Source: CALMZN01 sp964443785
GTDB lineage: Bacteria; Patescibacteriota; Patescibacteriia; UBA1558; GWA2-36-10
DNA: 32,511 nucleotides
Assembly: GCA_964443785.1 (NCBI GenBank)
Contig: CAYUER010000009.1
Coordinates: forward strand, 1 to 32,511
Direction of reading: 5' to 3'
The position numbers and the translations under genes were made by a program. Within the stretch, counting starts at the first letter, position 1, and each line of letters starts with the position of its first letter. This document shows positions 13,833-22,344 of this stretch, one piece after another. Under the pieces are notes generated by a model. It was given only the letters and a program-made list of their open reading frames with translations. It was not told the origin of the DNA and did no database searches.

Positions 13833-14666
13833 CTACTTAAAATAAGCTTTGTCGCCATAGCGCAGATCAATATAGTTTATATCTGTGCCGACTACATTCC
13901 CCGCCAATAATACCTGCCGATAATTTTCTAGTTGCTTGACTGGTTCATTTTGCGGGTTGATTTTGATGACATATGATAAATTGGTCTTGATATCAAAACT
14001 AGACCAATCATCGCCTATGGCAATGGCCTTTATTTGAGCCGTGCTAGCTAATTTTGCCTCCCAGAGCTCTATTATGACCTGGATCAGCTCAATCTCGTCA
14101 GGACGAAAGATATTTTCGTTGTTTTGGGGCTGATATGACCTAGAATCTTCCAAAATAATATACTGATCGTTTAATTCGTTGATTTGGCCATTGAATTGCC
14201 CTTTGGCATCCAAAAGATAATAGGCTCCATTTTTTTGCCAGATAAATTGAGAGGTTTTTTCTATAAACTCTATCTTAATTTTTTGAGGAAAAATCTTGCG
14301 TACTTTCGCGTCATTTAAATTATATTGGGTAATCAGCTGATCTCTCAATTTGTCGCTATTAAAAAGAAAAAAATTATTATTCTGAAACAAAAGGCCTCTG
14401 CGCTCAGCTAATTTGTCGATAATATACTTTTTGACCTCTTCTTCTTGGTAAAAACTATTGCCCTTGAGCTCAATCTTTTTCAGAGACAAAAATGGCGCTT
14501 GAAAAATACTCTGCAACAATAAAACAAAAATAATGGCATAAATAATACGGATTATTTTTTGTTTTCTTTTTTTGACTTGCTCATCATAGTAAGAACCACA
14601 CACTTTATGGGGTGTATAGCTAGAATGTTTTTGCCAAGGTTTGTTGGTTTTGATATTGATAGACAT
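13833..14666 (-). CDS. ftsQ: Cell division protein FtsQ/DivIB-like
   Basis: A 277-residue bitopic membrane protein. A basic cytoplasmic N terminus (QVKKRKQK) precedes one transmembrane helix at about 38-57. A POTRA domain follows at about 60-130 (LKKIELKGNSFYQEEEVKKYI pattern; KIFPQKIKIEF at its end), then a FtsQ/DivIB beta domain with the YYLLDAKGQ block around 146-154. FtsQ links FtsB/FtsL in the divisome and regulates septal wall synthesis. It follows alr by 40 bases in a wall-synthesis neighbourhood. This is one of the few genes here with a Shine-Dalgarno-like sequence: GAGGGG a few bases before the ATG. The fold-level call is secure although sequence identity in this family is low. Confidence 0.88.
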   Translation of the reverse strand: MSINIKTNKPWQKHSSYTPHKVCGSYYDEQVKKRKQKIIRIIYAIIFVLLLQSIFQAPFLSLKKIELKGNSFYQEEEVKKYIIDKLAERRGLLFQNNNFFLFNSDKLRDQLITQYNLNDAKVRKIFPQKIKIEFIEKTSQFIWQKNGAYYLLDAKGQFNGQINELNDQYIILEDSRSYQPQNNENIFRPDEIELIQVIIELWEAKLASTAQIKAIAIGDDWSSFDIKTNLSYVIKINPQNEPVKQLENYRQVLLAGNVVGTDINYIDLRYGDKAYFK

Positions 14667-14706
14667 GTTTCCCCTCTTTTTTTATACTTCAATACTTTGT
14701 GTCGTA

Positions 14707-15822
14707 TTATATATCAGAAATAATATAACGCGGTAAAATATTATTCAAACGAGTAACTATTTCGTAGCTGATAGTTTGGGCAGCTTGGGCCTGATCATCA
14801 GCAGAAAGATAGCTAGTACCGCTAGAGCCAATCAAGACTACTTCCTCACCCACTCTCGCTTCTAGGCCATCGGCTAATTTTATCATCATTAAATTCATGC
14901 AGATATTACCGACTATTTGGCAATATTGACCAGCGACCAAGACCTGTCCTTTGTTTGATAAAATCCTTGGCCAGCCTTCATAATAACCCAGCGGCAAAAC
15001 AGCAATAGTGCAGTCTCGAGTGGCTACAAAAGTACGATTGTAACCAACGCTTTCTCCGGCTTTTATTTTTTTGATTTGGATGATCTTGGTTTTTAAAGAC
15101 AAAACTGGACGCAAATCCATACCCTGCTGTTGACCACGAGCCTTGCTCGCTGCTGATGGCCACAAACCATAGAGAGCCAAACCCAAGCGTATAATATCTT
15201 GCCTAGCCTCGGGCAGAGCAATGGCTGCTGCTGAACAAGCTGAGTGTAACTTGATATTGGGGTATTTATTTTTAAAAAATTTCAAATGTTCTAGTTGCTG
15301 ATAGCTGAAGTCTAAATCCTCTACTTCTGACTCCGCAAAATGAGTATAGAAGCTGTGTATTTTTAAAAATGGCTCTTGGGTGAGCCTAGCTATCAGCTCT
15401 TCATCCTCTGGCTTGAAGCCCAAACGATTGGTGCCGGTGTCGATTTTGATCATGACTGATGCTGACTGTTGCAAGCGCTGTGCTAAGCGTAGCAGTATAT
15501 CCGCTGACTCCAAATTGTAGATTGGCAAAATAATCTGCTGTTTGATCGCCTGCTCTATCTTTTGCTCCTCATCAAAATAACTCAAAACCATGATCGGTTT
15601 TTTGATCTGAGCTGCAAGCTCTAAAGCCTCATCTAGATTCACGCAAGCAAAACCAGCAACTAGAGACTCTCCTTCTAATAATCCTAATACTACAGATGAG
15701 CCGTGACCATAGGCATTGCTCTTGATTACGGGCCAGAGCTCTGTAGCTGGCGCTATATTTTTAAATTGCCGTAAGTTGTGTTGCAAATTACGGCTATTTA
15801 TCTCTATGAATGTCAAAGACAT
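14707..15822 (-). CDS. alr: Alanine racemase
   Basis: A 371-residue PLP enzyme converting L- to D-alanine for peptidoglycan. The PLP lysine is K34 in VIKSNAYGHG. The TIM-barrel segments include MIKIDTGTNRLGF and HSACSAAA, and the second catalytic residue is the Tyr of SVGYNRTF, followed by PLGYYEGWPR. The C-terminal block usually written GRxCMD reads GNICMN, with Asn in place of the Arg and the Asp; its effect is uncertain. The ATG follows the serS stop directly (TAAATG) without any gap or Shine-Dalgarno sequence, so translation probably restarts from serS. ftsQ lies downstream. Confidence 0.95.
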   Translation of the reverse strand: MSLTFIEINSRNLQHNLRQFKNIAPATELWPVIKSNAYGHGSSVVLGLLEGESLVAGFACVNLDEALELAAQIKKPIMVLSYFDEEQKIEQAIKQQIILPIYNLESADILLRLAQRLQQSASVMIKIDTGTNRLGFKPEDEELIARLTQEPFLKIHSFYTHFAESEVEDLDFSYQQLEHLKFFKNKYPNIKLHSACSAAAIALPEARQDIIRLGLALYGLWPSAASKARGQQQGMDLRPVLSLKTKIIQIKKIKAGESVGYNRTFVATRDCTIAVLPLGYYEGWPRILSNKGQVLVAGQYCQIVGNICMNLMMIKLADGLEARVGEEVVLIGSSGTSYLSADDQAQAAQTISYEIVTRLNNILPRYIISDI

Positions 15823-17064
15823 TTATTTTTTTATTTCTTTAAAGTCCAAAAATGGGTGCAAAGCTTCTGGTATCTGGATAGCACCATCTCTAGTTTGATA
15901 ATTTTCCATGATTGCAATCATCGTGCGACCCAAAGCCATGACAGTACCGTTTAAGGTGTGACAAAAATCTTTTTTGCCATCTTTTTGATATTTGATATTC
16001 AGACGTCTAGCTTGAAAATCAGTGGTATTGGAGCAAGAGGTAATTTCACGATACTGATTTTGACCAGGCATCCAAGCTTCTAGGTCGTACTTTTTGGCTG
16101 CTACTGGACCTAGGTCACCAGTACAAATATTGACCACATGATAAGGCAAGCCAAGAGACTTGTAGATGTCCTCTTCTAGGGCCAAAATTTCTTGGTGACG
16201 ACTTTCTGATTGTTCTGGCTCACAGAAAATAACCATCTCTATCTTGTCGAATTGATGACCACGCAAAATGCCTTTGGTGTCCTTGCCATAGCTACCAGCC
16301 TCTCGCCTATAGGCAGGGGTCAAAGCAAAATATTTTTTGGGCTGAGTAAGATCCAAAACTTCATCAGCGTGATAGTTGATCAGTGGCACTTCAGCTGTAC
16401 CGATCAAAAATAAATCATCCTCACCAGGATTGACCTTGTAAATTTCATTGATCTCGGCCGGAAAAAAACCAGTGCCAAACATAGCACGCTCTCTAACCAA
16501 GTGTGGTACAGACATAGCTTTGAAACCAGCCTGACGCAACTTTTGCCAAGCAAAGTTGATCAAAGCCATTTCTAATTCTACTAATTCGTTTTTCAGATAC
16601 CAAAAACGAGCACCTGATAACACAGAGCCTTTTTCGGCATCAATCAAATCAAGCTTGGTGCCTAGATCCATATGATCCAAGGCCATAAAATCTAGCTCTG
16701 GCATCTCCCCGACTGTACGTAGTATTTTATTATCTTGATCAGAAGCACCAAGGGGCGTATCAGCTAAATTCATATTGGGCACTTGATAAAGCAGGTCATT
16801 GAGCTCATCCTCTACTACTTTGAGATCAATTTCTAAAGTACTAATCTCCTCACCCAATTTTTTCATCTCAGCAATTATTTCTGGAGTGGGCTTGGTCTTG
16901 GAATTTTTATTTCGCAAAGCTCTTTTTTCTTCCAAAACCAAAAGCTCTTTGTTGCGCTGCTCATAAAGATGCAGGAGTCTATCCAAATCTACACTAGCTC
17001 CTCTGCTCTTGATATTGGCGATTACTTGATCTTTATTTTCTTTTATAAATTTAGGGTCCAACAT
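15823..17064 (-). CDS. serS: Seryl-tRNA synthetase
   Basis: A 413-residue class II synthetase that charges tRNA(Ser). The N-terminal antiparallel coiled-coil arm that grips the long variable arm of tRNA(Ser) spans about 28-100. The catalytic domain shows GTAEVPLINYHADEV, motif 2 (AYRREAGSYGKDTKGILRGHQF region), and motif 3 around NGTVMALGRTMIAIMENYQ. The frame stays open 24 codons upstream to 17136, but that extension overlaps the lysS 3' end, is cysteine- and serine-rich and unlike the family. The start MLDPKFI at 17064 matches known SerRS N termini and lies 10 bases after the lysS stop. Confidence 0.97.
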   Translation of the reverse strand: MLDPKFIKENKDQVIANIKSRGASVDLDRLLHLYEQRNKELLVLEEKRALRNKNSKTKPTPEIIAEMKKLGEEISTLEIDLKVVEDELNDLLYQVPNMNLADTPLGASDQDNKILRTVGEMPELDFMALDHMDLGTKLDLIDAEKGSVLSGARFWYLKNELVELEMALINFAWQKLRQAGFKAMSVPHLVRERAMFGTGFFPAEINEIYKVNPGEDDLFLIGTAEVPLINYHADEVLDLTQPKKYFALTPAYRREAGSYGKDTKGILRGHQFDKIEMVIFCEPEQSESRHQEILALEEDIYKSLGLPYHVVNICTGDLGPVAAKKYDLEAWMPGQNQYREITSCSNTTDFQARRLNIKYQKDGKKDFCHTLNGTVMALGRTMIAIMENYQTRDGAIQIPEALHPFLDFKEIKK

Positions 17065-17074
17065 AATATTGTAT

Positions 17075-18565
17075 TTAATCTTTTTTAGGACGCATAGTCG
17101 GGAACATGATGACTTCTTTGATGTTGTCGACATCACCCAAAATCATCACCAAGCGGTCAATGCCAAAACCCAAGCCAGCAGTCGGTGCCAAGCCGTATTT
17201 TAAGGCTTCGACAAAATCAGCATCAGCCTCAAAGGCCTCATCATCACCTTTATCTTTTAGAGTAGCCTGCTCCTTGAATCTCTGCTCCTGATCTAGTGGA
17301 TCATTGAGCTCAGAAAAAGCATTGCACAACTCTGCTCCTTTGACCACCAATTGGAAACGCTCGACATAATTTGGATCTTTGGGCATACGCTTGGCCAAGG
17401 GTGAAAGCTCCAAAGGATGATGGATGATAAAGGTGGGCTGGATGATATGTTTGCGTACAAATTTTTTGTACAGCTCATCCAAGACCTTTCCTCTACCCCA
17501 ATTGGCATCCATAGACAAGCCGGCTTTTTTACCCAAACTAATCAGCTGGGTGGTGGTAGTTTTTTCTAGATCAATCTTCATCTCTTTTTCTAGAGCTTTT
17601 CTAAAATCCAAAACTTTAAATGGTGGTTTAAAATTGATTTTATCTTGACCATTTTTGACTACATAAGTCTTGTTGACATTTTTGACTAGCTGGGCATAAA
17701 ACTTTTCCATCCACTTCATCAGACCCTGATAATCCTGGTAAGCCCAGTAGGCTTCGAGCTGGGTAAACTCTGGGTTGTGCTGATGGTCGATACCTTCATT
17801 GCGAAAACAACGGGCTATCTCAAAAACTTTGTCATAGCCACCAATCACCAAACGCTTGAGATATAGCTCAGGAGCCACTCGCAAAAACATATCAATATCT
17901 AGACTCTTGTGATGAGTGACAAAAGGTGTAGCTGCTGCTCCGCCGGCGACTGACTGCAGAATAGGAGTATCTACCTCGATAAATCCAGCACCCTCAAAAT
18001 AACGACGACTAAATTTGATCACTTCGCTACGCAGGAGAAATATTTTTTTGGTTTGAGGATTGGTCAATAGGTCAAGATAACGACGCCTAAATCGCACATC
18101 AGGATCTTTGAGTCCGTAATATTCATCAGGGATAGGCAAAAGTGCCTTACTCAAAAGCTGAAATTTTTTGACCAAAATAGTTGGCTCTTTGGTCTTGGTC
18201 ACAAAAGCTGTACCAGAAAACTCTACTATATCACCTGAGTCAATGCCATTTTTGAAAAGCTGATAAGCCTGATCGCCCAAACGATCCTTTCTGACAAAAG
18301 CCTGCAAAGAACCAGCGTGATCAGTGAATTGCAAAAAACAAGAACCACCCTGCAATCTCAGTGAACGAATGCGACCAGCCATTTTGATAGTCTTGTTGCT
18401 CTTGAGCCAAGTCTTGTAATGCTTGAGATATTCGGCTGTGCTGGTATATTTTTGGCTAATACTAGGATAAGTAGCTATTTTTTGCTCGGCAAAAAGCCCA
18501 AGCTTTTTGGTGCGCTGTCCTTCTTCGTTGTTTATATCATTTTGTAAATCGATTTTTTCCTGCAT
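17075..18565 (-). CDS. lysS: Lysyl-tRNA synthetase, class II
   Basis: A 496-residue class IIb synthetase. The OB-fold anticodon-binding domain is at about 60-150 (GRIRSLRLQGGSCFLQFTD). The catalytic domain carries motif 2, CFRNEGID-HNPEFTQLEAYWAY, and motif 3, GLGFGIDRLVMILGD. The SPLAK...ERF...KGAELCNAFSELNDP block separates it from AspRS and AsnRS. Length is typical. It leads a lysS-serS-alr-ftsQ run with 0-40 base spacings. The 62 bases upstream hold only a weak hairpin and a poor promoter candidate, so lysS may be read through from the glycan locus or use an atypical promoter. Confidence 0.97.
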   Translation of the reverse strand: MQEKIDLQNDINNEEGQRTKKLGLFAEQKIATYPSISQKYTSTAEYLKHYKTWLKSNKTIKMAGRIRSLRLQGGSCFLQFTDHAGSLQAFVRKDRLGDQAYQLFKNGIDSGDIVEFSGTAFVTKTKEPTILVKKFQLLSKALLPIPDEYYGLKDPDVRFRRRYLDLLTNPQTKKIFLLRSEVIKFSRRYFEGAGFIEVDTPILQSVAGGAAATPFVTHHKSLDIDMFLRVAPELYLKRLVIGGYDKVFEIARCFRNEGIDHQHNPEFTQLEAYWAYQDYQGLMKWMEKFYAQLVKNVNKTYVVKNGQDKINFKPPFKVLDFRKALEKEMKIDLEKTTTTQLISLGKKAGLSMDANWGRGKVLDELYKKFVRKHIIQPTFIIHHPLELSPLAKRMPKDPNYVERFQLVVKGAELCNAFSELNDPLDQEQRFKEQATLKDKGDDEAFEADADFVEALKYGLAPTAGLGFGIDRLVMILGDVDNIKEVIMFPTMRPKKD

Positions 18566-18627
18566 AATAATGTATTTATGAGATAATTTTAGCTAAATTA
18601 GGCCAAAATAGCAAGGAAATCAGCTAT

Positions 18628-19434
18628 TTATGCTACTTTTGGCAAATTATGACCACGATATTTGAGCAAATACTTGATAAAACTAGTAATATGGTGCCTA
18701 GCTGAACGACTCATGATAGATTTTGGCAAATTGTCAGCTGCTGATTGACGGCGATGTAGGTGAATGACTTCGGCTTCACCAATATAGGCAACTTGAAAAC
18801 CTTTTTCCCAAAAACGCCTAGACCAATCTAGATCCTCCATGTACATAAAAAATCTTTCATCAAGTAAGCCGACTTTTTCCAATGTCGAGCGACGAATAAT
18901 CAAACAAGCTCCAAACAAAGCTGGGACTAAAAAATTTTTACTGTGATCTAAGTTTTTTAATAAATACTTGTCTAGCCAAATTTTGCCAGCTCGACTTTCG
19001 CTAAACATAGTCCGGCGATAAATAGGCAAGCGCCAATCTGGAAAAGCCGTACAAGAATATTGGATGCTTTTGTCAGCATTGATCAAGCGTGGACCAGCCA
19101 AGGCTACCTGAGGATTTTGCTCCATATAAGCTAGCATCTGCTCAATAGCTGGTGTCAAAATAGCTAAATCGGGATTGCAAATCAAAATATATTTTCCACT
19201 CGCCTCTTTGATACCGAGATTGTTACCATAAGCAAAGCCACCGTTTTTTTGGCTTTGGATAAATTTGACGCTGGGAAATTTTTCTTTGACAATAAGATCC
19301 AAGCCATCAAAAGAAGCATTGTCAACTACGATAATCTCATGTTCAAATGGCAATTTTAAATCTAAAAGATTTTTTAATAACTCCTTGGTCAAATTTTTTG
19401 TCTTGTAGTTGAGAATGATTATTGATAAAACCAT
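18628..19434 (-). CDS. GT2 glycosyltransferase, rhamnosyltransferase-like
   Basis: A 268-residue GT-A glycosyltransferase. IVVDNAS near 35-41 binds the nucleotide, CNPDL (86-90) is the DxD-equivalent metal site, and FMYMEDLDWSRR near 203-214 holds the acidic general-base region. This layout matches WbbL-type rhamnosyltransferases, but the donor sugar is inferred only from similarity. It has no membrane segment, although a basic C terminus may touch the membrane. It overlaps the upstream GT2 gene by 16 nt and is the last gene of the polysaccharide run. A stem of 7 bp beginning at its stop codon could act as a weak terminator. Confidence 0.88.
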   Translation of the reverse strand: MVLSIIILNYKTKNLTKELLKNLLDLKLPFEHEIIVVDNASFDGLDLIVKEKFPSVKFIQSQKNGGFAYGNNLGIKEASGKYILICNPDLAILTPAIEQMLAYMEQNPQVALAGPRLINADKSIQYSCTAFPDWRLPIYRRTMFSESRAGKIWLDKYLLKNLDHSKNFLVPALFGACLIIRRSTLEKVGLLDERFFMYMEDLDWSRRFWEKGFQVAYIGEAEVIHLHRRQSAADNLPKSIMSRSARHHITSFIKYLLKYRGHNLPKVA

Positions 19435-20435
19435 TGCTTGATACTTTCTGATTTGACTTGATTGTTGCGCATGATGTACTTACGCTTTTTTGACATCTTG
19501 GTGTAGTACTTGAAAAAATCTCTCCAAGCTAGCAAGGTGCTACGCTCAAAAATCAATAAATAAATAACTTTTTTAAACTCATACCACAAAATAAAACGCC
19601 AATCCTGCAAAATATCTCGAGTGAAAGAATTTTTGTACAGCAACCAAATATGATTGCGATAAGACAAGCGGTTGGCCAGACCACGCAAGCGTCTGTCTTT
19701 GGCTGGCTTGGTCTGAGAGATAGTACGATCATGATGAGCTCTGGTCTCAGAGACTAACCAATTTTCCCATGACCACAAACGCAAGCGCCAAGCCAAATCA
19801 ACATCTTCTTTGTAGGCAAAAAAATCTTCATCAAAATATTCATAATCATCAGCAGCGATTTTGTACTTGACTGACTCCAAGGCTTTTCTCCTGTACATCA
19901 CTGCTGCCCCAGACAAACCAAAAACTTCTTGGGTCTCCAAGGTTGGCGCAATCTGCCCCTGCAAATAGTCAGTAATTGATCGACGCCGATCAATCCGCAA
20001 ACCAAAAGAATCAGCTTGGTCAGTAAAAATATGATTATCAAAATCCCAATAAAAAAGCTGACCAGCACAACTAGCTGCTTGAGTATGTTTTTCTAAAAAA
20101 TCAACCAAAGTTTGTAGATAATTTTTGGCCAAGACAATATCTTGATTGACCACCAACACATAGTCAGACTTTGACCACTTGAGTAATAAATTATTGCCCT
20201 TGGCAAAGCCAATATTTTGCTTTTGGCGAATAATTTTGGCGGGCGGATAATATTCATTGATAATGGCTACTGATTTGTCAGCTGAGGCATTGTCCAAAAC
20301 CAATAGCTCCCAATTTTTGAAAGTTTGCTCCAAAAGACTATTCAAAAAAGCCGGTAAATATTTTTCACCATTCCAAGTCAGCAAGCACACTGTGACTGTT
20401 AAATTTTTTTCACCGATATTAGACATGATTTTCAC
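19419..20435 (-). CDS. GT2 glycosyltransferase
   Basis: A 338-residue glycosyltransferase. Signatures are VCLLTWNGEKYL at the N terminus, LVLDNASAD (nucleotide binding), VNQDIV (DxD-equivalent) and FAYKEDVDLAWRLR (acidic catalytic region). The C-terminal 80 residues are rich in W, Y, F and K and may lie on the membrane. It belongs to the same family as its neighbours at 18628 and 21476, suggesting successive sugar additions to one repeat unit. The start is uncertain: GTG at 20435 overlaps the upstream gene by 17 nt, and the ATG three codons later (20426) by 8 nt. Confidence 0.86.
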   Translation of the reverse strand: MKIMSNIGEKNLTVTVCLLTWNGEKYLPAFLNSLLEQTFKNWELLVLDNASADKSVAIINEYYPPAKIIRQKQNIGFAKGNNLLLKWSKSDYVLVVNQDIVLAKNYLQTLVDFLEKHTQAASCAGQLFYWDFDNHIFTDQADSFGLRIDRRRSITDYLQGQIAPTLETQEVFGLSGAAVMYRRKALESVKYKIAADDYEYFDEDFFAYKEDVDLAWRLRLWSWENWLVSETRAHHDRTISQTKPAKDRRLRGLANRLSYRNHIWLLYKNSFTRDILQDWRFILWYEFKKVIYLLIFERSTLLAWRDFFKYYTKMSKKRKYIMRNNQVKSESIKQWFYQ

Positions 20436-21507
20436 TATTGATCAAGGCCCAGGCTAGCACACCCAAACCCAAAGGATGATTGAGATAAGGAGTAAAAAAG
20501 TGGACCAAGGCTAAGGCCATAAAAAAGCCCACATAAGCCCCTAATTGGGGCTTGATTTTTATTATAGCATAAGTAGCCCGAATTATATAAAATAAGCTGT
20601 AAACGAAGAATAAGGGCAGTAAAAGGCCTCCTTTGAGCATAAAATCAAGCCAACCCCACTCAAAGGAAAAGGTCGTCCTCTGCCCAGTAGGATTGTCAAG
20701 ATTTTTACTACGAGGGTCCTGACTCAAAAAAGTAAGCTCCTTGGCAAAGCCATACCCCAAAATAGGCTGAGCTTTGAACTCCTGCCACATGATGGGCCAC
20801 AAAATACTACGCGTAGCAATAGCCGCCTCCTGAGTGTCTAGGGTGCGATTNNNNNNNNNNNNNNNNNNNNNNNNNNNNNNNNNNNNNNNNNNNNNNNNNN
20901 NNNNNNNNNNNNNNNNNNNNNNNNNNNNNNNNNNNNNNNNNNNNNNNNNNACTGTCTTGATAGCGATGAGGTGAGCGCTCACTAATAACAATGTCTGTAG
21001 TTTTTCAAAAACTTTTTGATCATAATACTCTAACCAAATAGGTAAATATAAAAAATAAAAGTAAGCATTGGCATCAAAAAAAATATTGCGCCAAGGATGA
21101 TGATTGATGCTGGCTAAAAATATCAAAAATAAAACTAAACAAAAATAAACCAAACAAAAAACAAATAATTTTTTATTTTTAAAAATTTTTAAATCAGCTA
21201 ATCTACGGTAATTGCTAGCTACAAAAAATAAAATCGTCAGTAAAAAAATCAACCAACGCAAACTAAAAAAATCATAATGCAAACTCTTGCCCATACTCCC
21301 CCAAAACAGCTCAAGTAAAGGCAGTAAAACTAAATAGCGTCTATCTCTCATATAAGCCCAGAGCAATAAGACAGCCAAAATAACTAAAAAAATAATAGCC
21401 AAGGGCTCAAAAAGCCAAGCCAAAATAGAAAGTAGCTCTAAAGCCAGCAAAAGGCTGGTCCAAAAAAATATTGGTTTATCGCGCTCGAAAGCGTAAATAG
21501 ATACCAT
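20419..21507 (-). CDS. O-antigen polymerase/ligase-like membrane protein (interrupted by gap)
   Basis: A polytopic membrane protein of the Wzy/WaaL type, with 328 residues visible around a 100-N gap. The N-terminal part has about six hydrophobic segments, and the part after the gap has two or three more. The periplasmic-loop signature is the SILWPIMWQEFKAQPILGYGF block, matching the Wzy_C domain (S-R-x-x-W...P-x-x-G-x-G). Such proteins polymerise repeat units or ligate glycan to a carrier outside the membrane. Family length of about 400-450 suggests 70-120 residues are missing. Both sides stay in frame with 100 N, which is chance unless the true gap is 1 modulo 3. It overlaps its neighbours by 32 and 17 nt. 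Confidence 0.75.
   Translation of the reverse strand: MVSIYAFERDKPIFFWTSLLLALELLSILAWLFEPLAIIFLVILAVLLLWAYMRDRRYLVLLPLLELFWGSMGKSLHYDFFSLRWLIFLLTILFFVASNYRRLADLKIFKNKKLFVFCLVYFCLVLFLIFLASINHHPWRNIFFDANAYFYFLYLPIWLEYYDQKVFEKLQTLLLVSAHLIAIKTXXXXXXXXXXXXXXXXXXXXXXXXXXXXXXXXXXNRTLDTQEAAIATRSILWPIMWQEFKAQPILGYGFAKELTFLSQDPRSKNLDNPTGQRTTFSFEWGWLDFMLKGGLLLPLFFVYSLFYIIRATYAIIKIKPQLGAYVGFFMALALVHFFTPYLNHPLGLGVLAWALINSENHV
20851..20950. other. Assembly gap of 100 N
   Basis: Exactly 100 unknown bases inside the O-antigen polymerase/ligase-like gene. The number is the usual scaffold placeholder, so the real length is unknown. Confidence 1.
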
Positions 21508-22342
21508 AAAGAGCGGTTAATAATAAATTGACCGGCACTAGACAAAGTAGCAAAACAGCTTGCTGCCAAGGGTGGTGCTTGAAAAAATAGCGCAACAGAC
21601 TGCGGTCAAACATCATTTGCTTGCGCAGAGTTCTAGCCTGCTCAAAACTCGCGCCGCCATGATGCACTAGGGAAAAATCCGGTACAAATTTTATACTTAA
21701 AGAATGCTTTTTGGCGCGCTGACAAAAATCCACCTCCTCAAACCAAATAAAATATTTTTGATCTAGCAAGCCAATCTTGTCAAAAACACTGCGTCTGATA
21801 ATCATGGCGGCGCCCATAATCTGATCAACTTCAGAAATTTTTTGATAATCAAAGTCTGGACGCAGATAATGCTCTAACCACTGATGTTGTGGCCAAATAT
21901 TTTTGAGCTTCAATAAGATCAGTGCTTGTGAACGCCAATCCGGAAAACGCCTCACTGATGGCTGAATGCTGGCATCTCTATTTAATAACAGTGGACCGAC
22001 AATAGATACTTTGGGGTTGGCTTCCAAATAAGCAAAACACTTGGTAAAAAAATTGTCCCCCAAGACAGTGTCTGGGTTGAGCAACATGATCAAATTGCTA
22101 GACGCTATTTTGAGTCCCAAATTATTAGCGTAGGCAAAACCTTTGTTTTGAGCCAAAGCTATCACTTTGACCTGAGGAAAAGTCACCATCAACATTTCTG
22201 AAGTGCTATCCTGTGAGTCATTGTCTACGACGATGACCTCGATATCTTGGGAATCAATTTGCCGATAGATGCTATGCAGACACTCCTCCAAAAGCTGCCG
22301 CACTTTCCAGTTGACAATAATGACTGATATTTTTGGGTTCAT
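21476..22342 (-). CDS. GT2 glycosyltransferase with C-terminal membrane segment
   Basis: A 288-residue enzyme. SVIIVNWKV opens the GT-A domain, IVVDNDSQD near 37-45 binds the nucleotide, LLNPDT is the DxD-equivalent, and FIWFEEVDFCQRAKKH holds the catalytic acid region. A hydrophobic stretch near 262-281 (AVLLLCLVPVNLLLTALYGIY) probably anchors the C terminus in the membrane. It resembles rhamnosyltransferase-like enzymes of O-antigen and exopolysaccharide loci. It overlaps the polymerase/ligase gene by 32 nt, and starts 2 nt after the upstream glycosyltransferase gene. Confidence 0.88.
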   Translation of the reverse strand: MNPKISVIIVNWKVRQLLEECLHSIYRQIDSQDIEVIVVDNDSQDSTSEMLMVTFPQVKVIALAQNKGFAYANNLGLKIASSNLIMLLNPDTVLGDNFFTKCFAYLEANPKVSIVGPLLLNRDASIQPSVRRFPDWRSQALILLKLKNIWPQHQWLEHYLRPDFDYQKISEVDQIMGAAMIIRRSVFDKIGLLDQKYFIWFEEVDFCQRAKKHSLSIKFVPDFSLVHHGGASFEQARTLRKQMMFDRSLLRYFFKHHPWQQAVLLLCLVPVNLLLTALYGIYLRFRAR

Positions 22343-22344
22343 AC

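Noticed and set aside
15823..17136. 24-residue N-terminal extension of SerRS
   Set aside because: It overlaps the lysS coding end and is unlike any SerRS N terminus; MLDPKFI at 17064 fits the family.
18606..18629. Intrinsic terminator between the last GT2 gene and lysS
   Set aside because: The 7-bp A/T-rich stem lacks a proper U-run on the minus strand, so it was not listed as a terminator.
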